DNA from: Actinomycetales bacterium
Lineage (GTDB): Bacteria; Actinomycetota; Actinomycetes; Actinomycetales; Dermatophilaceae
Assembly: GCA_012515595.1 (NCBI GenBank)
Contig: JAAYYA010000355.1
Location: 1 to 51,796, forward strand
Reading direction: 5' to 3'
Length of the DNA stretch: 51,796 nt
The notes beneath the pieces are model-generated. The model ran no database searches. It was not told where the DNA came from and was given only the letters and a program-made list of their open reading frames with translations. The translations under genes were made by a program, and so were the position numbers. Below, in pieces: positions 17,302 to 25,777 of this stretch (position 1 is the stretch's first letter; the number at the start of each line of letters is the position of its first letter).

Positions 17302-18038
17302 CCGACCTGGTGCTGAGCGGCCCGCTGGTCGCGGCGCTCGCCGTCGCGGCGCTCGCCGGGCTGGTGAGCTTCGCCTCACCGTGCGTGCTGCCGCTGGTCC
17401 CGGGCTTCCTGGGCTACCTCGGGGGGATGTCCCCCGAGGCCGAGGAGCGCGCCGGACGGGGCCGTCTCGTCCTCGGGGCGATGCTGTTCGTCACCGGGTT
17501 CTCCGCAGTCTTCATCACGATGAGCGTCGTGGTCTCGGGCCTGGCCCTGACCCTGCAGGAGCACCAGGACCTGTTGCTGCGCCTCGGCGGGGCCGTGGTC
17601 ATCGCGCTCGGCCTCGTGATGCTGCTGCAGCCCACCGGCTCGCTGGCGCCGCGCTGGCGGCCGGCCGCCGGCCTGCTGGGCGCTCCGTTGCTGGGCGTGG
17701 TCTTCGGGCTGGGCTTCACCGCCTGCACCGGTCCGGCGCTGACCGCGATCCAGACCCTCGGAGCGTCGCTGTCCCCTGACCAGGCCACCATCACCCGGGG
17801 CATCGTGCTCTCGATCGCCTACTGCCTCGGTCTGGGCCTCCCGTTCGTCCTGGTGGCCGCCGGCCTCGGCTGGGTCACCCGGTTCTCCCGCTGGCTGCGC
17901 GACCACCACCGCGCCATCTCGGCGGTCGGCGGGGCGCTGCTCGTCGCGCTCGGTCTCCTCATGGTGACCGGGGTGTGGGACGGGCTGACCGCCTGGATCC
18001 AGGCGCGCCTGGTCAACGGCTTCGAGACGGTGCTGTGA
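17298..18038 (+). CDS. ccdA: Cytochrome c biogenesis thiol transporter CcdA
   Basis: Six-helix membrane protein carrying reducing equivalents from cytoplasmic thioredoxin outward. The 246-residue protein has the two characteristic cysteines, in [19 protein letters not shown] (helix 1) and [10 protein letters not shown] (helix 4), and six hydrophobic segments. GTG start overlaps the TlpA-like gene; the stop shares a base with resB (TGATG). It is part of the System II maturation operon. Confidence 0.94.
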   Translation: MTDLVLSGPLVAALAVAALAGLVSFASPCVLPLVPGFLGYLGGMSPEAEERAGRGRLVLGAMLFVTGFSAVFITMSVVVSGLALTLQEHQDLLLRLGGAVVIALGLVMLLQPTGSLAPRWRPAAGLLGAPLLGVVFGLGFTACTGPALTAIQTLGASLSPDQATITRGIVLSIAYCLGLGLPFVLVAAGLGWVTRFSRWLRDHHRAISAVGGALLVALGLLMVTGVWDGLTAWIQARLVNGFETVL

Positions 18039-19738
18039 TGACGCAGACCCAGAAGCCTCGATCGGCGAAGCCGCCGGCCCGCGAGCCGATCACCCAGCCC
18101 CGGCTCGGCCTGGTCGGCTGGCTGCGCTGGATGTGGCGCCAGCTGACCAGCATGCGCACCGCGCTGATGCTCCTGATGCTCCTCGCTGTCGCCGCGGTCC
18201 CGGGGTCGATCTGGCCGCAGCGCAGCGTCGACCCGGTGCGGGTCAACGAGTACCTCCGGGAGAACCCCACCACCGGTGAGTGGCTGGACCGGTTCGGCTT
18301 CTTCGACGTCTACTCCTCGCCGTGGTTCGCCGCGATCTACCTGCTGCTGATGATCTCCCTCATCGGCTGCATCGTGCCCCGCGCCGGCCAGCACTGGCGC
18401 ACGCTGCGGGCCCAGCCGCCCCGGGCGCCGCGCAACCTGCACCGGCTCGAGGCGCACGTCACCACCGAGATTGCGGCTCCTCCCGAGGTCGTGCTCGACG
18501 CGGCCCGTCAGGTGATCGGGCGCCGCCGACTCCGGGTCCGGCCCACGGAGGAGGGACGGGAGCTGGAGATCGCCGCGGAGGGCGGCTACCTCCGGGAAAC
18601 GGGCAACCTGGTCTTCCACATCTCGCTGCTCGCGGTCATCGTCTCGGTCGCCGTCGGGCACCTGTGGGGCTGGCGCGGGGAGGTCATCCTGCCCGAGGGC
18701 GAGACCTTCACCAGCCAGGCCGCCCGCTTCGACACGCTCGAGGCCGGGCCGTGGGTCGACGAGAACACCATCCAGCCGTTCTCGCTGCGCCTGGAGCGGC
18801 TGGACGTGGCCTTCGAGACCGAGGCCGGCGGCGCCCAGTTCGGCGCCCCCCGGCTGTTCGAGGGGCAGGTCACCACGACCGACGCGCCGGGCGCCCCCGA
18901 GCAGCGGCAGGTCCTCGGGGTCAACAACCCGCTGCACTTCGGCAGCACCTCGGTCTTCCTGCTCGGGAACGGCTACGCCCCCGTAGTGACCGTGACCGAC
19001 GCCGACGGCCGGTCGCTGGGCACGTTCACCGCCCCGTTCCTGCCCCAGGACGACACCTACACCTCCACCGGCGCGATCAAGGTGCCGGCCGCGGACCCGC
19101 AGCTCGGCTTCTACGGCGCCTTCCTACCGACCTTCGGCGGGTTCGACGAGTCCCAGGGGCCGATCTCCACCTTCCCCGACCTGGTCGACCCCCGCCTGGC
19201 GCTCGGGGTCTACGAGGGCACGCTCTTCCCGGGCGGGCGGGCGCAGTCGGTCTACACCCTGGACACCGCGCAGATGGAGCAGGTCACCACCGACGACGGG
19301 GACGCCTCCCGCATCCTCCTCGCACCGGGGGAGACGATCGACCTACCCGGCGACCGCGGCACGGTGAGCTTCGACGGCGTGGTCCGGTGGGGCGGCCTGG
19401 TCGTGCGGCACGACCCCGGCCGGCTGCCGGTGCTGCTCAGCTCGATCGTGCTGCTGGGCGGGCTCATCGCGATGCTCACGGTCAAGCGACGCCGCGTCTT
19501 CGTCCGGCTCACCGACGCCGGCGCGGCGGCCACCAGCGCTACGACCACCGGCGCGACGCACCCCGACTCCGGTGAGGCGACCACCGGTCGGGGTGAGCGC
19601 GGCGTGGACCCGACCACGCGGCATACTGGACTGACGGTCGCGGGCCTGGCCAAGGGCTCCGACCCGCAGCTCCAGGCCTACCTGGACGCCCTCGTGGAGG
19701 AGATCTCCGCGGAAGCACGGACGAAGGACGACGCATGA
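18038..19738 (+). CDS. resB: Cytochrome c biogenesis protein ResB (Ccs1)
   Basis: Forms, with CcsA/CcsB, the System II heme-export and cytochrome c ligation complex. The 566-residue protein has three N-terminal membrane segments (TALMLLMLLAVAAVPGSIWP, FAAIYLLLMISLIGCI, VFHISLLAVIVSVAVGHLWG), a large extracytoplasmic domain and a fourth helix (LLSSIVLLGGLIAMLTV). The His in VFHISLL and that in VVRHDPG are conserved in the family as likely heme ligands. A Thr/Gly-rich cytoplasmic tail of about 85 residues follows. The stop overlaps ccsB. Confidence 0.94.
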   Translation: MTQTQKPRSAKPPAREPITQPRLGLVGWLRWMWRQLTSMRTALMLLMLLAVAAVPGSIWPQRSVDPVRVNEYLRENPTTGEWLDRFGFFDVYSSPWFAAIYLLLMISLIGCIVPRAGQHWRTLRAQPPRAPRNLHRLEAHVTTEIAAPPEVVLDAARQVIGRRRLRVRPTEEGRELEIAAEGGYLRETGNLVFHISLLAVIVSVAVGHLWGWRGEVILPEGETFTSQAARFDTLEAGPWVDENTIQPFSLRLERLDVAFETEAGGAQFGAPRLFEGQVTTTDAPGAPEQRQVLGVNNPLHFGSTSVFLLGNGYAPVVTVTDADGRSLGTFTAPFLPQDDTYTSTGAIKVPAADPQLGFYGAFLPTFGGFDESQGPISTFPDLVDPRLALGVYEGTLFPGGRAQSVYTLDTAQMEQVTTDDGDASRILLAPGETIDLPGDRGTVSFDGVVRWGGLVVRHDPGRLPVLLSSIVLLGGLIAMLTVKRRRVFVRLTDAGAAATSATTTGATHPDSGEATTGRGERGVDPTTRHTGLTVAGLAKGSDPQLQAYLDALVEEISAEARTKDDA

Positions 19739-20718
19739 CCGACCAGACCCTCGCACAGGCCTCCGACATCGCGGTCTGGGCCACGATGGTGGTCCTGACC
19801 CTGGCGATGCTCGCCTTCGCGGCCCACCTCGCCGTGACCGGGACCCGGGTCCGGGACCGCTCCTCCGACGCCACCGCCGAGGGGAGCGCCGGGAGCGTGG
19901 CGTCGGAGGGTTCGGCGGACGACGCCGGGGCGGTGGCGGTCCTGGCGCCCGAGGAGGCCGAGCCGCCCGCGCCGTCCCGGCGCTGGGGGATCATCGGCCT
20001 GCAGCTGACCTGGCTGGCGACCTTCGGGCTCATCGCCGGGGTCGCGCTCCGGGGGCTGTCGGTGGGCCGCGCCCCGCTGGGCAACATGTACGAGTTCGCG
20101 ATCGTCGCGGTGATGTTCACGCTCATCGTCTACTCGGCGTGGTCGCTGCGCCAGGACCGGTTGTGGCTGGGCCTGTTCATCACCCTGCCGGCGACCCTGA
20201 TCCTGGCCGCGGCCAAGCTGTCGTGGTACACCGAGGCCTCCCAGCTGATGCCGTCGCTGAACTCGATCTGGCTGGTCATCCACGTCACGGTGGCGACCCT
20301 GTCGGTGGCGCTGTTCACCATCGGCTGCGCGCTGGCCCTGCTCTACCTGGCCAAGGACCGGGCTGAGGCCAAGGGTGAGGTGCCGAACTGGTTGGCCGCG
20401 CTGCCGAGCGCGCCGTCCCTGGAGCGGATCACCTACGGCCTGCACATCGTGGCCTTCCCGCTGTGGACCTTCACGCTGATCGCCGGGGCGATCTGGGCCG
20501 AGCAGGCCTGGGGCCGCTACTGGGGCTGGGACCCCAAGGAGGTGTGGACCTTCGTCATCTGGGTGGTCTACGCCGCCTACCTGCACGCCCGGGCCACCTC
20601 CGGCTGGACCGCGCGCAAGGCCACCTGGCTGGCCGTCGCCGGCTTCGGCTGCATCATCGTCAACTATGCCGTCGTCAACGTCTTCTTCGTCGGCTGGCAC
20701 TCCTACTCGGGCCTGTGA
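19735..20718 (+). CDS. ccsB: Cytochrome c assembly protein CcsA/CcsB
   Basis: Heme-handling membrane partner of ResB. The 327-residue protein has about eight hydrophobic segments and the tryptophan-rich WWD signature (WGRYWGWDPKEVWTFVIW), flanked by conserved histidines in VIHVTVATLSVAL, AYLHARATSGW and GWHSYSGL. An Ala/Glu-rich cytoplasmic loop separates helix 1 from the core. The start overlaps resB. It completes the set TlpA-CcdA-ResB-CcsB. Confidence 0.95.
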   Translation: MTDQTLAQASDIAVWATMVVLTLAMLAFAAHLAVTGTRVRDRSSDATAEGSAGSVASEGSADDAGAVAVLAPEEAEPPAPSRRWGIIGLQLTWLATFGLIAGVALRGLSVGRAPLGNMYEFAIVAVMFTLIVYSAWSLRQDRLWLGLFITLPATLILAAAKLSWYTEASQLMPSLNSIWLVIHVTVATLSVALFTIGCALALLYLAKDRAEAKGEVPNWLAALPSAPSLERITYGLHIVAFPLWTFTLIAGAIWAEQAWGRYWGWDPKEVWTFVIWVVYAAYLHARATSGWTARKATWLAVAGFGCIIVNYAVVNVFFVGWHSYSGL

Positions 20719-20791
20719 CCCGCATGCTCTTGGTGTCACCCGTCGCGTCCGTCGTCCCGAGCCGTATGCCGTGGGTCCTGGGGGCGGGACC

Positions 20792-21049
20792 GTGCTGAAG
20801 TACACCGTCTACCGGCTGGCCCTGTTCCTGGTCCTGTTCCTGGTGCTGATGCTGCTGCTGGACCCGATCTGGGCGGCGGTCATCGCCGCCCTCGTCTCGA
20901 TGGTGGCCTCCTACTTCGTGCTGGCCGGTCCGCGCGAGGAGGCCGCCCGCAACATCGAGGCCTCGGTGCAGAAGTCGCGGGCCCGCCGGGCCGACAAGCT
21001 GGCCGACGAGCGCACCGACGAGGAGGCCGAGGACGAGGAGTTCGGCTGA
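20792..21049 (+). CDS. DUF4229 small membrane protein
   Basis: An 85-residue protein with two close hydrophobic helices (LALFLVLFLVLMLLLDPIWA and AVIAALVSMVASYFVL), then a highly charged Arg/Glu tail ending EDEEFG. It matches what I know of the DUF4229 family, commonly found beside ccs and menA genes in actinobacteria; function unknown. GTG at 20792 is chosen because homologues begin close to KYTVYRL; GGGGCGGG precedes it. GTG at 20771 is the alternative. It converges on menA with a 51-nt gap holding no clear hairpin. Confidence 0.78.
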   Translation: MLKYTVYRLALFLVLFLVLMLLLDPIWAAVIAALVSMVASYFVLAGPREEAARNIEASVQKSRARRADKLADERTDEEAEDEEFG

Positions 21050-21100
21050 GCGGGACTCTGCACGACGCGCCGAGGGGGATAGGCGAGCCGGGGAGGGCCC

Positions 21101-21982
21101 TCAGGCCGAGAGGGCCAGGCCGATCGTGAGCAGGGCGGCGTAGCCCAGCTGGTAGAGGCCGGTGCCGCCGATCACCGGCACCAGGTCGCGCCCGAGCGCC
21201 CCGCGCAGCACCGGACGGGCCGCGAGCGCGGCGAGCGGGGCTGAGGCCAGCGCGAGCAACGCCCAGGGGTGCACCAGGGCGGCGAGTGCGGCGGCGAGGA
21301 GCGGGACGGTGACCAGCACGGCATACAGCTGGCGGGTGCGGGCGTCGCCGAGGCGCACGGCCAGGGTCCGTTTCCCGGCGGTCGTGTCGCCGGGAATGTC
21401 GCGCAGGTTGTTGACGACCAGGATCGCGCAGGCGATCGCCCCGACGCCGACGGCGCCGGCCCAGGAGTCGAGGTCGAGGGCCTTGGCCTGGGTCCAGGTG
21501 GTGCCGAGCACGGCGACCAGGCCGAAGAAGACGAAGACCATCACCTCGCCCAGCCCGCGGTAGCCGTAGGGGTTGTCGCCGCCGGTGTAGCGCCACGCGG
21601 CCACGATCGCCAGCGCCCCGATCAGCAGCAGGACCCAGGTGGTGGAGAGGGCGACGAGCGCCAGGCCGCACAGGGCGGCAAAGCCGAACCAGAGGAAGGC
21701 CATGAGCTTGACGTTGGCGGGGTCGGCGAGCCCCTGGCCCACGAGCCGCAGCGGCCCGACCCGCACCTCGTCGCTGTCCGTGCCGCGGATCCCGTCGGAG
21801 TAGTCGTTGGCGTAGTTGACGCCGATCTGCAGCCCGACCGACACGAGCAGCGCGAGCAGGGCCAGGCCGAGGTCGGACTGGCCGAGCGCGTGGGCGGAGC
21901 CGGTGCCGACGGCGACGGGGGCCACGGCGGCAGGCAGGGTCCGGGGGCGCGCACCGGCGACCCACTGGGCGGAGGAGGCCAC
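21101..21982 (-). CDS. menA: 1,4-dihydroxy-2-naphthoate polyprenyltransferase
   Basis: Attaches the isoprenoid chain to DHNA in menaquinone synthesis (UbiA superfamily integral membrane enzyme). The 293-residue protein has both Asp-rich motifs, NYANDYSDGIRGTD (about residues 55-68) and NNLRDIPGDTTAGKRTLAVRLG, and about eight hydrophobic helices. GTG start lies 3 nt after the stop of the small PLDc_N gene, so it ends the men operon on this strand. Rv0534c counterpart. Confidence 0.95.
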   Translation of the reverse strand: MASSAQWVAGARPRTLPAAVAPVAVGTGSAHALGQSDLGLALLALLVSVGLQIGVNYANDYSDGIRGTDSDEVRVGPLRLVGQGLADPANVKLMAFLWFGFAALCGLALVALSTTWVLLLIGALAIVAAWRYTGGDNPYGYRGLGEVMVFVFFGLVAVLGTTWTQAKALDLDSWAGAVGVGAIACAILVVNNLRDIPGDTTAGKRTLAVRLGDARTRQLYAVLVTVPLLAAALAALVHPWALLALASAPLAALAARPVLRGALGRDLVPVIGGTGLYQLGYAALLTIGLALSA

Positions 21983-21985
21983 GGG

Positions 21986-22240
21986 TCAGATGCCCCGCAG
22001 GAAGTCGGGGTCGTCGTCCGGCCCGCGGGGCCCGCGGGGCTGGGGACGGGGCTGGAGTATGCCGCGTGGTCGGCCCGCGATCATCCAGCTGATCCCGCCG
22101 GCCAGGGGGACGAGGAGCGCGACCACGAGCCAGACCAGCTTGGGCAGCCCCCGCACCCGGTCCTCCTCCGTCTGCACGACGTCCACGACGCAGTAGACGG
22201 TGAAGGCCAGCACGGCCACGGACGCCACTACCCTCAGCAC
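21986..22240 (-). CDS. Small membrane protein, phospholipase D nuclease N-terminal (PLDc_N) type
   Basis: An 84-residue protein with two helices (VVASVAVLAFTVYCVVDVV and LPKLVWLVVALLVPLAGGISWMIAGRP). This is the PLDc_N pattern, in which the W-x-x-x...P-x-G-x-x-x-W-x-x-G-R-P block is conserved. A Pro/Arg tail follows. Function is unknown; it is a regular neighbour of menE/menA in actinobacteria. Codon 'ata' (Ile) at the GTATGCCG octamer (22057) is unusual for this GC content. Confidence 0.8.
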   Translation of the reverse strand: MLRVVASVAVLAFTVYCVVDVVQTEEDRVRGLPKLVWLVVALLVPLAGGISWMIAGRPRGILQPRPQPRGPRGPDDDPDFLRGI

Positions 22241-22261
22241 GGGTCTCCCTCCGGGGTCAGT

Positions 22262-23371
22262 TCACTGCGCGGAATCACGGTGAGGATCCATTGTGCCACT
22301 CCCACCTGCGCACATGGCCCTCAGCGCCACCCGGTCCGGCTTGCCGGATGCGAGCATCGGCAGGGCCGTCAGCCACACCACCTGACGGGGGAGGGCGTGG
22401 GCCGGCAGGGTGTCCCGCAGCCGGTCGCGGACCGCGCCCACGTCGCGCAGATCGTGCGCTGACTGCTCGCCCACGAGGACGGCCGCCACCCGCTCCCCCC
22501 ACTCCGGGTCGGGGACGCCGAGGACCAGGACCTCGCGGACGCCCGGGAGCCGACCCAGCGCGTCCTCGAGAGGGCGCGGGGCGACCTTGAACCCGCCGGT
22601 GTTGATCATGTCGTCCGCCCGGCCGAGCAGCCGCAGCGTGCCGTCCCCGGAGAGCTCGCCGACGTCGTCGGTGCGGAACCAGCGCCGACCAGCGCCGTCG
22701 GACGTGAAGCGGTCCGCGGTGAGCGCGGGGTCGCCGACGTAGCCGTCGGCCAGGACCGGGCCCCCGAGATGCACTCGGCCCTCCTCGAGACGGACACCGA
22801 CCCCGTCCAGGGGCGTGCCGTCATACACGCAGCCGCCCGAGGTCTCGGTCATGCCGTAGGTGCGGTGAAGGCGGACCCCGGCGGCCTCTGCGCGCTGCCC
22901 GAGGGGCGCCGGGAGGGCCGCGCCGCCGACCAGCACGGCGCTGAAGCCGCTCAGGGCGGCGGTCCCGCGGGGGTCCTCGATGAGGCGGAGGAGTTGGGTC
23001 GGGACGAGGGAGACCAGCCGTGGACCGTCGGGGGCCAGCCGGTCGGCGGCGGCGACGAAGCCCTCGACGGTGAAGGGTCCCTCGGCGCGGGCGGGGACCG
23101 TGCCGGCCACCACCGAACGAGCCACGACCTGCCAGCCGGCGACGTGGTCGGGAGGGAGCGCCAACAGCCAGTGACCGTGACCGCCGACCCGCTGGGCGGT
23201 CGCCTCGGCCGAGGCGCGCAGCGCGGTGGCGGACAGGGCCACGCTCTTGGGGTGACCGGTGGACCCGGAGGTGGTCAGCACCACCCCTGCCCCGTCGAGC
23301 GCGCGCCGGGCGGCACGCACCACCTCCTCGGTGGTGGACCCGGGGCCCGGGGGAGTGACGGGGCGCTGCAC
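22262..23371 (-). CDS. menE: o-Succinylbenzoate-CoA ligase
   Basis: Activates o-succinylbenzoate with ATP and CoA for menaquinone synthesis. The 369-residue protein has the acyl-adenylate motifs TTSGSTGHPKSVALS (P-loop), YGMTETSGGCVYDG, RTDDVGEL, INTGGFKVAPRPLEDAL, and the catalytic Lys in ASGKPDRVALRAM. GTG at 23371 is chosen because TACGCT lies 6 nt upstream (leaderless). A longer start at 23431 would run into the terminator hairpin of the neighbouring lipoprotein gene. First gene of a menE-PLDc_N-menA operon. Confidence 0.93.
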   Translation of the reverse strand: MQRPVTPPGPGSTTEEVVRAARRALDGAGVVLTTSGSTGHPKSVALSATALRASAEATAQRVGGHGHWLLALPPDHVAGWQVVARSVVAGTVPARAEGPFTVEGFVAAADRLAPDGPRLVSLVPTQLLRLIEDPRGTAALSGFSAVLVGGAALPAPLGQRAEAAGVRLHRTYGMTETSGGCVYDGTPLDGVGVRLEEGRVHLGGPVLADGYVGDPALTADRFTSDGAGRRWFRTDDVGELSGDGTLRLLGRADDMINTGGFKVAPRPLEDALGRLPGVREVLVLGVPDPEWGERVAAVLVGEQSAHDLRDVGAVRDRLRDTLPAHALPRQVVWLTALPMLASGKPDRVALRAMCAGGSGTMDPHRDSAQ

Positions 23372-23377
23372 GGGGCC

Positions 23378-23383
23378 AGCGTA
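23378..23383 (-). promoter_or_regulatory. -10 box for leaderless menE transcript
   Basis: On the minus strand TACGCT-GGCCCC-GTG: a TANNNT box ending 6 nt before the menE start codon. No ribosome site is present. Confidence 0.5.
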
Positions 23384-23399
23384 CGCACCCCGGACAGCA

Positions 23400-23431
23400 G
23401 TGAGCCGGACCCCCTGCGGGGTCCGGCTCAC
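23400..23431 (-). terminator. Terminator hairpin after Thr/Glu-rich lipoprotein gene
   Basis: A perfect 14-bp stem (GTGAGCCGGACCCC with GGGGTCCGGCTCAC) and a 4-nt loop, 28 nt beyond the lipoprotein stop and just before the menE promoter. GTATGTCGTGTGG (23437-23449) lies beside it, a near match to the tail of the hairpins at 28345 and 29520. Confidence 0.8.
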
Positions 23432-23459
23432 CGGTGGTATGTCGTGTGGCGGCTGTCGC

Positions 23460-24077
23460 TCAGAAGCTGGCGTTCATGTCGACGAACCACTCGCCGTCGA
23501 TCTTCTTCAGCGTGATGACTTTCTCGCCCATGCCGGCGCCGAAGAGCTCGGAGAAGTGGGTCTTGTTGACGATGGCGGTGTCGCCGTCCACGTCCGCGCC
23601 GCTGATCTGCATCGACTCGATGATGCCCGCGGTCTCGGCGTCGAACATCTCGGTCGCCAGGCTCGGGAAGGTGGCGACGCAGATCGGGTAGTCGGTCTCG
23701 TCGTCGCGCATCGGGCCCTCGCTGTCGAAGTCCAGCATCATGTCGCAGACGGCCTCCTCACCGTTCACGAACGCGACCAGCCACTCCTTGGTGCGGTCCG
23801 CCGCGGCCTGGCCCTCGGCGCCGGAGTCGCCGCCGGCGTCCTCGGAGGTCTCCTCCTCGGTGGGCTCCTCGGTGGCGGTCTCCTCCTCCGTGGGCTCCTC
23901 GGTCGTGGGCTCCTCGGTGGCGGTCTCCTCCTCCGTGGTGGGCTCCTCGGTGGTGGTCTCCTCCTCGGTCGTCTGCGCCTCGGTGGTGGGAGCGTCCTCC
24001 ACCGTGGGCTCGTCGCCGCCACAGGCGGACAGCAGCAGGACCGGGACCGCCAGGGCGGCAACAAGTGAACGTCGCAT
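23460..24077 (-). CDS. Lipoprotein with Thr/Glu-rich repeat linker
   Basis: A 205-residue secreted lipoprotein of unknown function. It has a signal peptide MRRSLVAALAVPVLLLSACGG (lipobox LSAC), then about 65 residues of near-perfect TEEETATEEPT-type repeats, an acidic, probably extended tether. The C-terminal domain of about 115 residues (ADRTKEWLVAFVNGEEAVCDMMLDF..., ending KKIDGEWFVDMNASF) resembles small NTF2/DUF4878-like lipoproteins, though I cannot name the family firmly. GGGAGGAA lies 8 nt before the ATG. The repeat DNA is low complexity and likely to vary in copy number between strains. Confidence 0.82.
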   Translation of the reverse strand: MRRSLVAALAVPVLLLSACGGDEPTVEDAPTTEAQTTEEETTTEEPTTEEETATEEPTTEEPTEEETATEEPTEEETSEDAGGDSGAEGQAAADRTKEWLVAFVNGEEAVCDMMLDFDSEGPMRDDETDYPICVATFPSLATEMFDAETAGIIESMQISGADVDGDTAIVNKTHFSELFGAGMGEKVITLKKIDGEWFVDMNASF

Positions 24078-24307
24078 GAGTTGGGTTCCTCCCCTAAAGT
24101 TCGAAAGTCTCACCCGGATTGTCCCACGGTCGTGGGGCCTTGCCTAAATCCGGATCGGTGCTCTGACCTCGCGACCTGCGGCTTCGTTCCGTGGGTTTGG
24201 TCACAGATTGGCAAGTGTTCGGAGTGAGGAGTGCCGGGTGAAGCGCATTCCGATCAGTGGCTCGATGTCGTCGGGCACGTCCACCCGTACTGCGGCCAAG
24301 GCACAGA

Positions 24308-25237
24308 TCAGAAGTACCAGGGGAACGGGCCCCACTGCGGGTCGCGCCGCTCCAGGAAGGCGTCGCGCCCCTCGACGGCCTCGTCGGTCATGTAGGCCAG
24401 ACGTGTCGCCTCCCCGGCGAAGACCTGCTGGCCCATCAGACCGTCGTCGATCTGGTTGAAGGCGAACTTCAGCATCCGCTGCGCGGTCGGGGACTTGCTC
24501 ATGATCTCCCGGGCGACGACCAGGGACTCCCGCTCCAGCTCCGCGTGGTCGACGACGAGGTTGACCGCGCCCATGTCGTGCATCTGCTCCGCGTCGTAGG
24601 TGCGGCCGAGGAAGAAGATCTCCCGGGCGAACTTCTGGCCCACCATGCGCGCCAGGTAGGCGGACCCGTAGCCGGCGTCGAAACTGCCGACATCGGCGTC
24701 GGTCTGCTTGAAGCGCGCGTGTTCGCGCGAGGCGATCGTCAGGTCGCAGACGACGTGGAGCGAGTGCCCGCCCCCGGCGGCCCAGCCGTTGACGACGGCG
24801 ATGACGACCTTGGGCATCGTGCGGATCAACCGCTGCACCTCCAGGATGTGCAGTCGGCCGCCTGCCGCCTTGACCCGCGCCTGGTCGACGGTGTCCGCGG
24901 TCTCGCCCTCGGCATACTGATAGCCCGAACGCCCCCGGATCCGCTGGTCGCCACCGGAGCAGAACGCGTGCCCGCCGTCCTTGGGGCTCGGGCCGTTGCC
25001 GGTGAGCAGCACGACGCCGACGTCCGGGGTCATCCGGGCGTGATCCAGCGCCCGGTAGAGCTCGTCGACCGTGTGCGGCCGGAAGGCGTTGCGCACCTCG
25101 GGGCGGTCGAACGCGATCCGCACCGCACCGACCTCCCTCGCGCGGTGGTAGGTGATGTCGGTGAAGTCGAAGCCCTCCACGACCTCCCACTGCGACGGGT
25201 CGAACGGGTTGGCTGACTGGGTGCTCTGCTCGCTCAC
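24308..25237 (-). CDS. menB: 1,4-Dihydroxy-2-naphthoyl-CoA synthase
   Basis: Crotonase-fold enzyme closing the second ring of the naphthoquinone. The 309-residue protein shows the MenB-specific block FCSGGDQRIRGRSGYQYAEG, the oxyanion-hole VVNGWAAGGGHSLHVVCDLTIAS, the active-site DVGSFDAGYGSAYLARMVG and the conserved end WGPFPWYF. GTG start with TAACCT 7 nt upstream: probably leaderless. The 230-nt gap to the lipoprotein gene holds no other gene that I can support. Confidence 0.96.
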   Translation of the reverse strand: MSEQSTQSANPFDPSQWEVVEGFDFTDITYHRAREVGAVRIAFDRPEVRNAFRPHTVDELYRALDHARMTPDVGVVLLTGNGPSPKDGGHAFCSGGDQRIRGRSGYQYAEGETADTVDQARVKAAGGRLHILEVQRLIRTMPKVVIAVVNGWAAGGGHSLHVVCDLTIASREHARFKQTDADVGSFDAGYGSAYLARMVGQKFAREIFFLGRTYDAEQMHDMGAVNLVVDHAELERESLVVAREIMSKSPTAQRMLKFAFNQIDDGLMGQQVFAGEATRLAYMTDEAVEGRDAFLERRDPQWGPFPWYF

Positions 25238-25244
25238 GCCGCTC

Positions 25245-25250
25245 AGGTTA
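25245..25250 (-). promoter_or_regulatory. -10 box for leaderless menB transcript
   Basis: On the minus strand TAACCT ends 7 nt before the menB GTG; no ribosome site is present. Confidence 0.5.
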
Positions 25251-25304
25251 GCCAGGGCGGAGGGACGGCGGGCACCTGGCTCGGGTCACGGCCTCGTCAC
25301 CTCC

Positions 25305-25715
25305 TCACTGGTCGCGGCTGGACAGCACGCAGAACTCGTTGCCCTCAGGGTCGGCGAGGACGGTCCACGTGGCCATGTCGGGCTGCCCCACGTCGAGCTG
25401 CGTCGCGCCGAGGTCGAGGAGTCGCTGGATCTCGGCGTCCCGGTCCTGGCTGGAGTGCGGGGCCAGGTCGAGGTGCAGGCGGTTCTTGACCTGCTTACCC
25501 TCCGGGACGGGGACGAAGACCAGCCCCTGGCCGCGCCGCATCCACGTGTCGAGGTCCGCGACCGGCCCGCCCTCCTCCAGCGCGTGCCGGGGGACCAGCA
25601 CCAGTTCCTCGTCGGTGTCGAAGGCGACGGTCCAGTCCAGGACCTCCGCCCACCATCGACCCTGGGCCCTGTGGTCGGTGCAGTCGATCACTGTCGTGTA
25701 CCACTTGAGTGCCAT
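25305..25715 (-). CDS. VOC-superfamily (glyoxalase-like) protein
   Basis: A 136-residue protein with two beta-alpha-beta-beta-beta halves: WYTTVIDCTDHRAQGRWWAEVLDW in the first and RLHLDLAPHSSQDRDAEIQRLLDLGATQLDVGQ...WTVLADPEGNEFCVL in the second. This is the usual actinobacterial glyoxalase-like (Glyoxalase_6) pattern, with H-L-D and the final E as possible metal ligands. Substrate unknown. GGAGG lies only 2 nt before the ATG at 25715, so GTG at 25745 (adding 10 residues) is possible. Divergent from menC, 62 nt apart. Confidence 0.83.
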   Translation of the reverse strand: MALKWYTTVIDCTDHRAQGRWWAEVLDWTVAFDTDEELVLVPRHALEEGGPVADLDTWMRRGQGLVFVPVPEGKQVKNRLHLDLAPHSSQDRDAEIQRLLDLGATQLDVGQPDMATWTVLADPEGNEFCVLSSRDQ

Positions 25716-25765
25716 GCCCTCCACCCTGCCCGGGACCACCGACACTCGCCCGCGCTCGCGGGTCC

Positions 25766-25771
25766 TACGCT
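25766..25771 (+). promoter_or_regulatory. -10 box for leaderless menC transcript
   Basis: TACGCT-gaagcg-GTG: a TANNNT box ending 6 nt before the menC start, with the same hexamer as at menE. Confidence 0.5.
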
Positions 25772-25777
25772 GAAGCG

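Noticed and set aside
23372..23431. Longer menE start adding 20 residues
   Set aside because: The extra codons are the terminator hairpin at 23400-23431, and a leaderless -10 box precedes the GTG at 23371.
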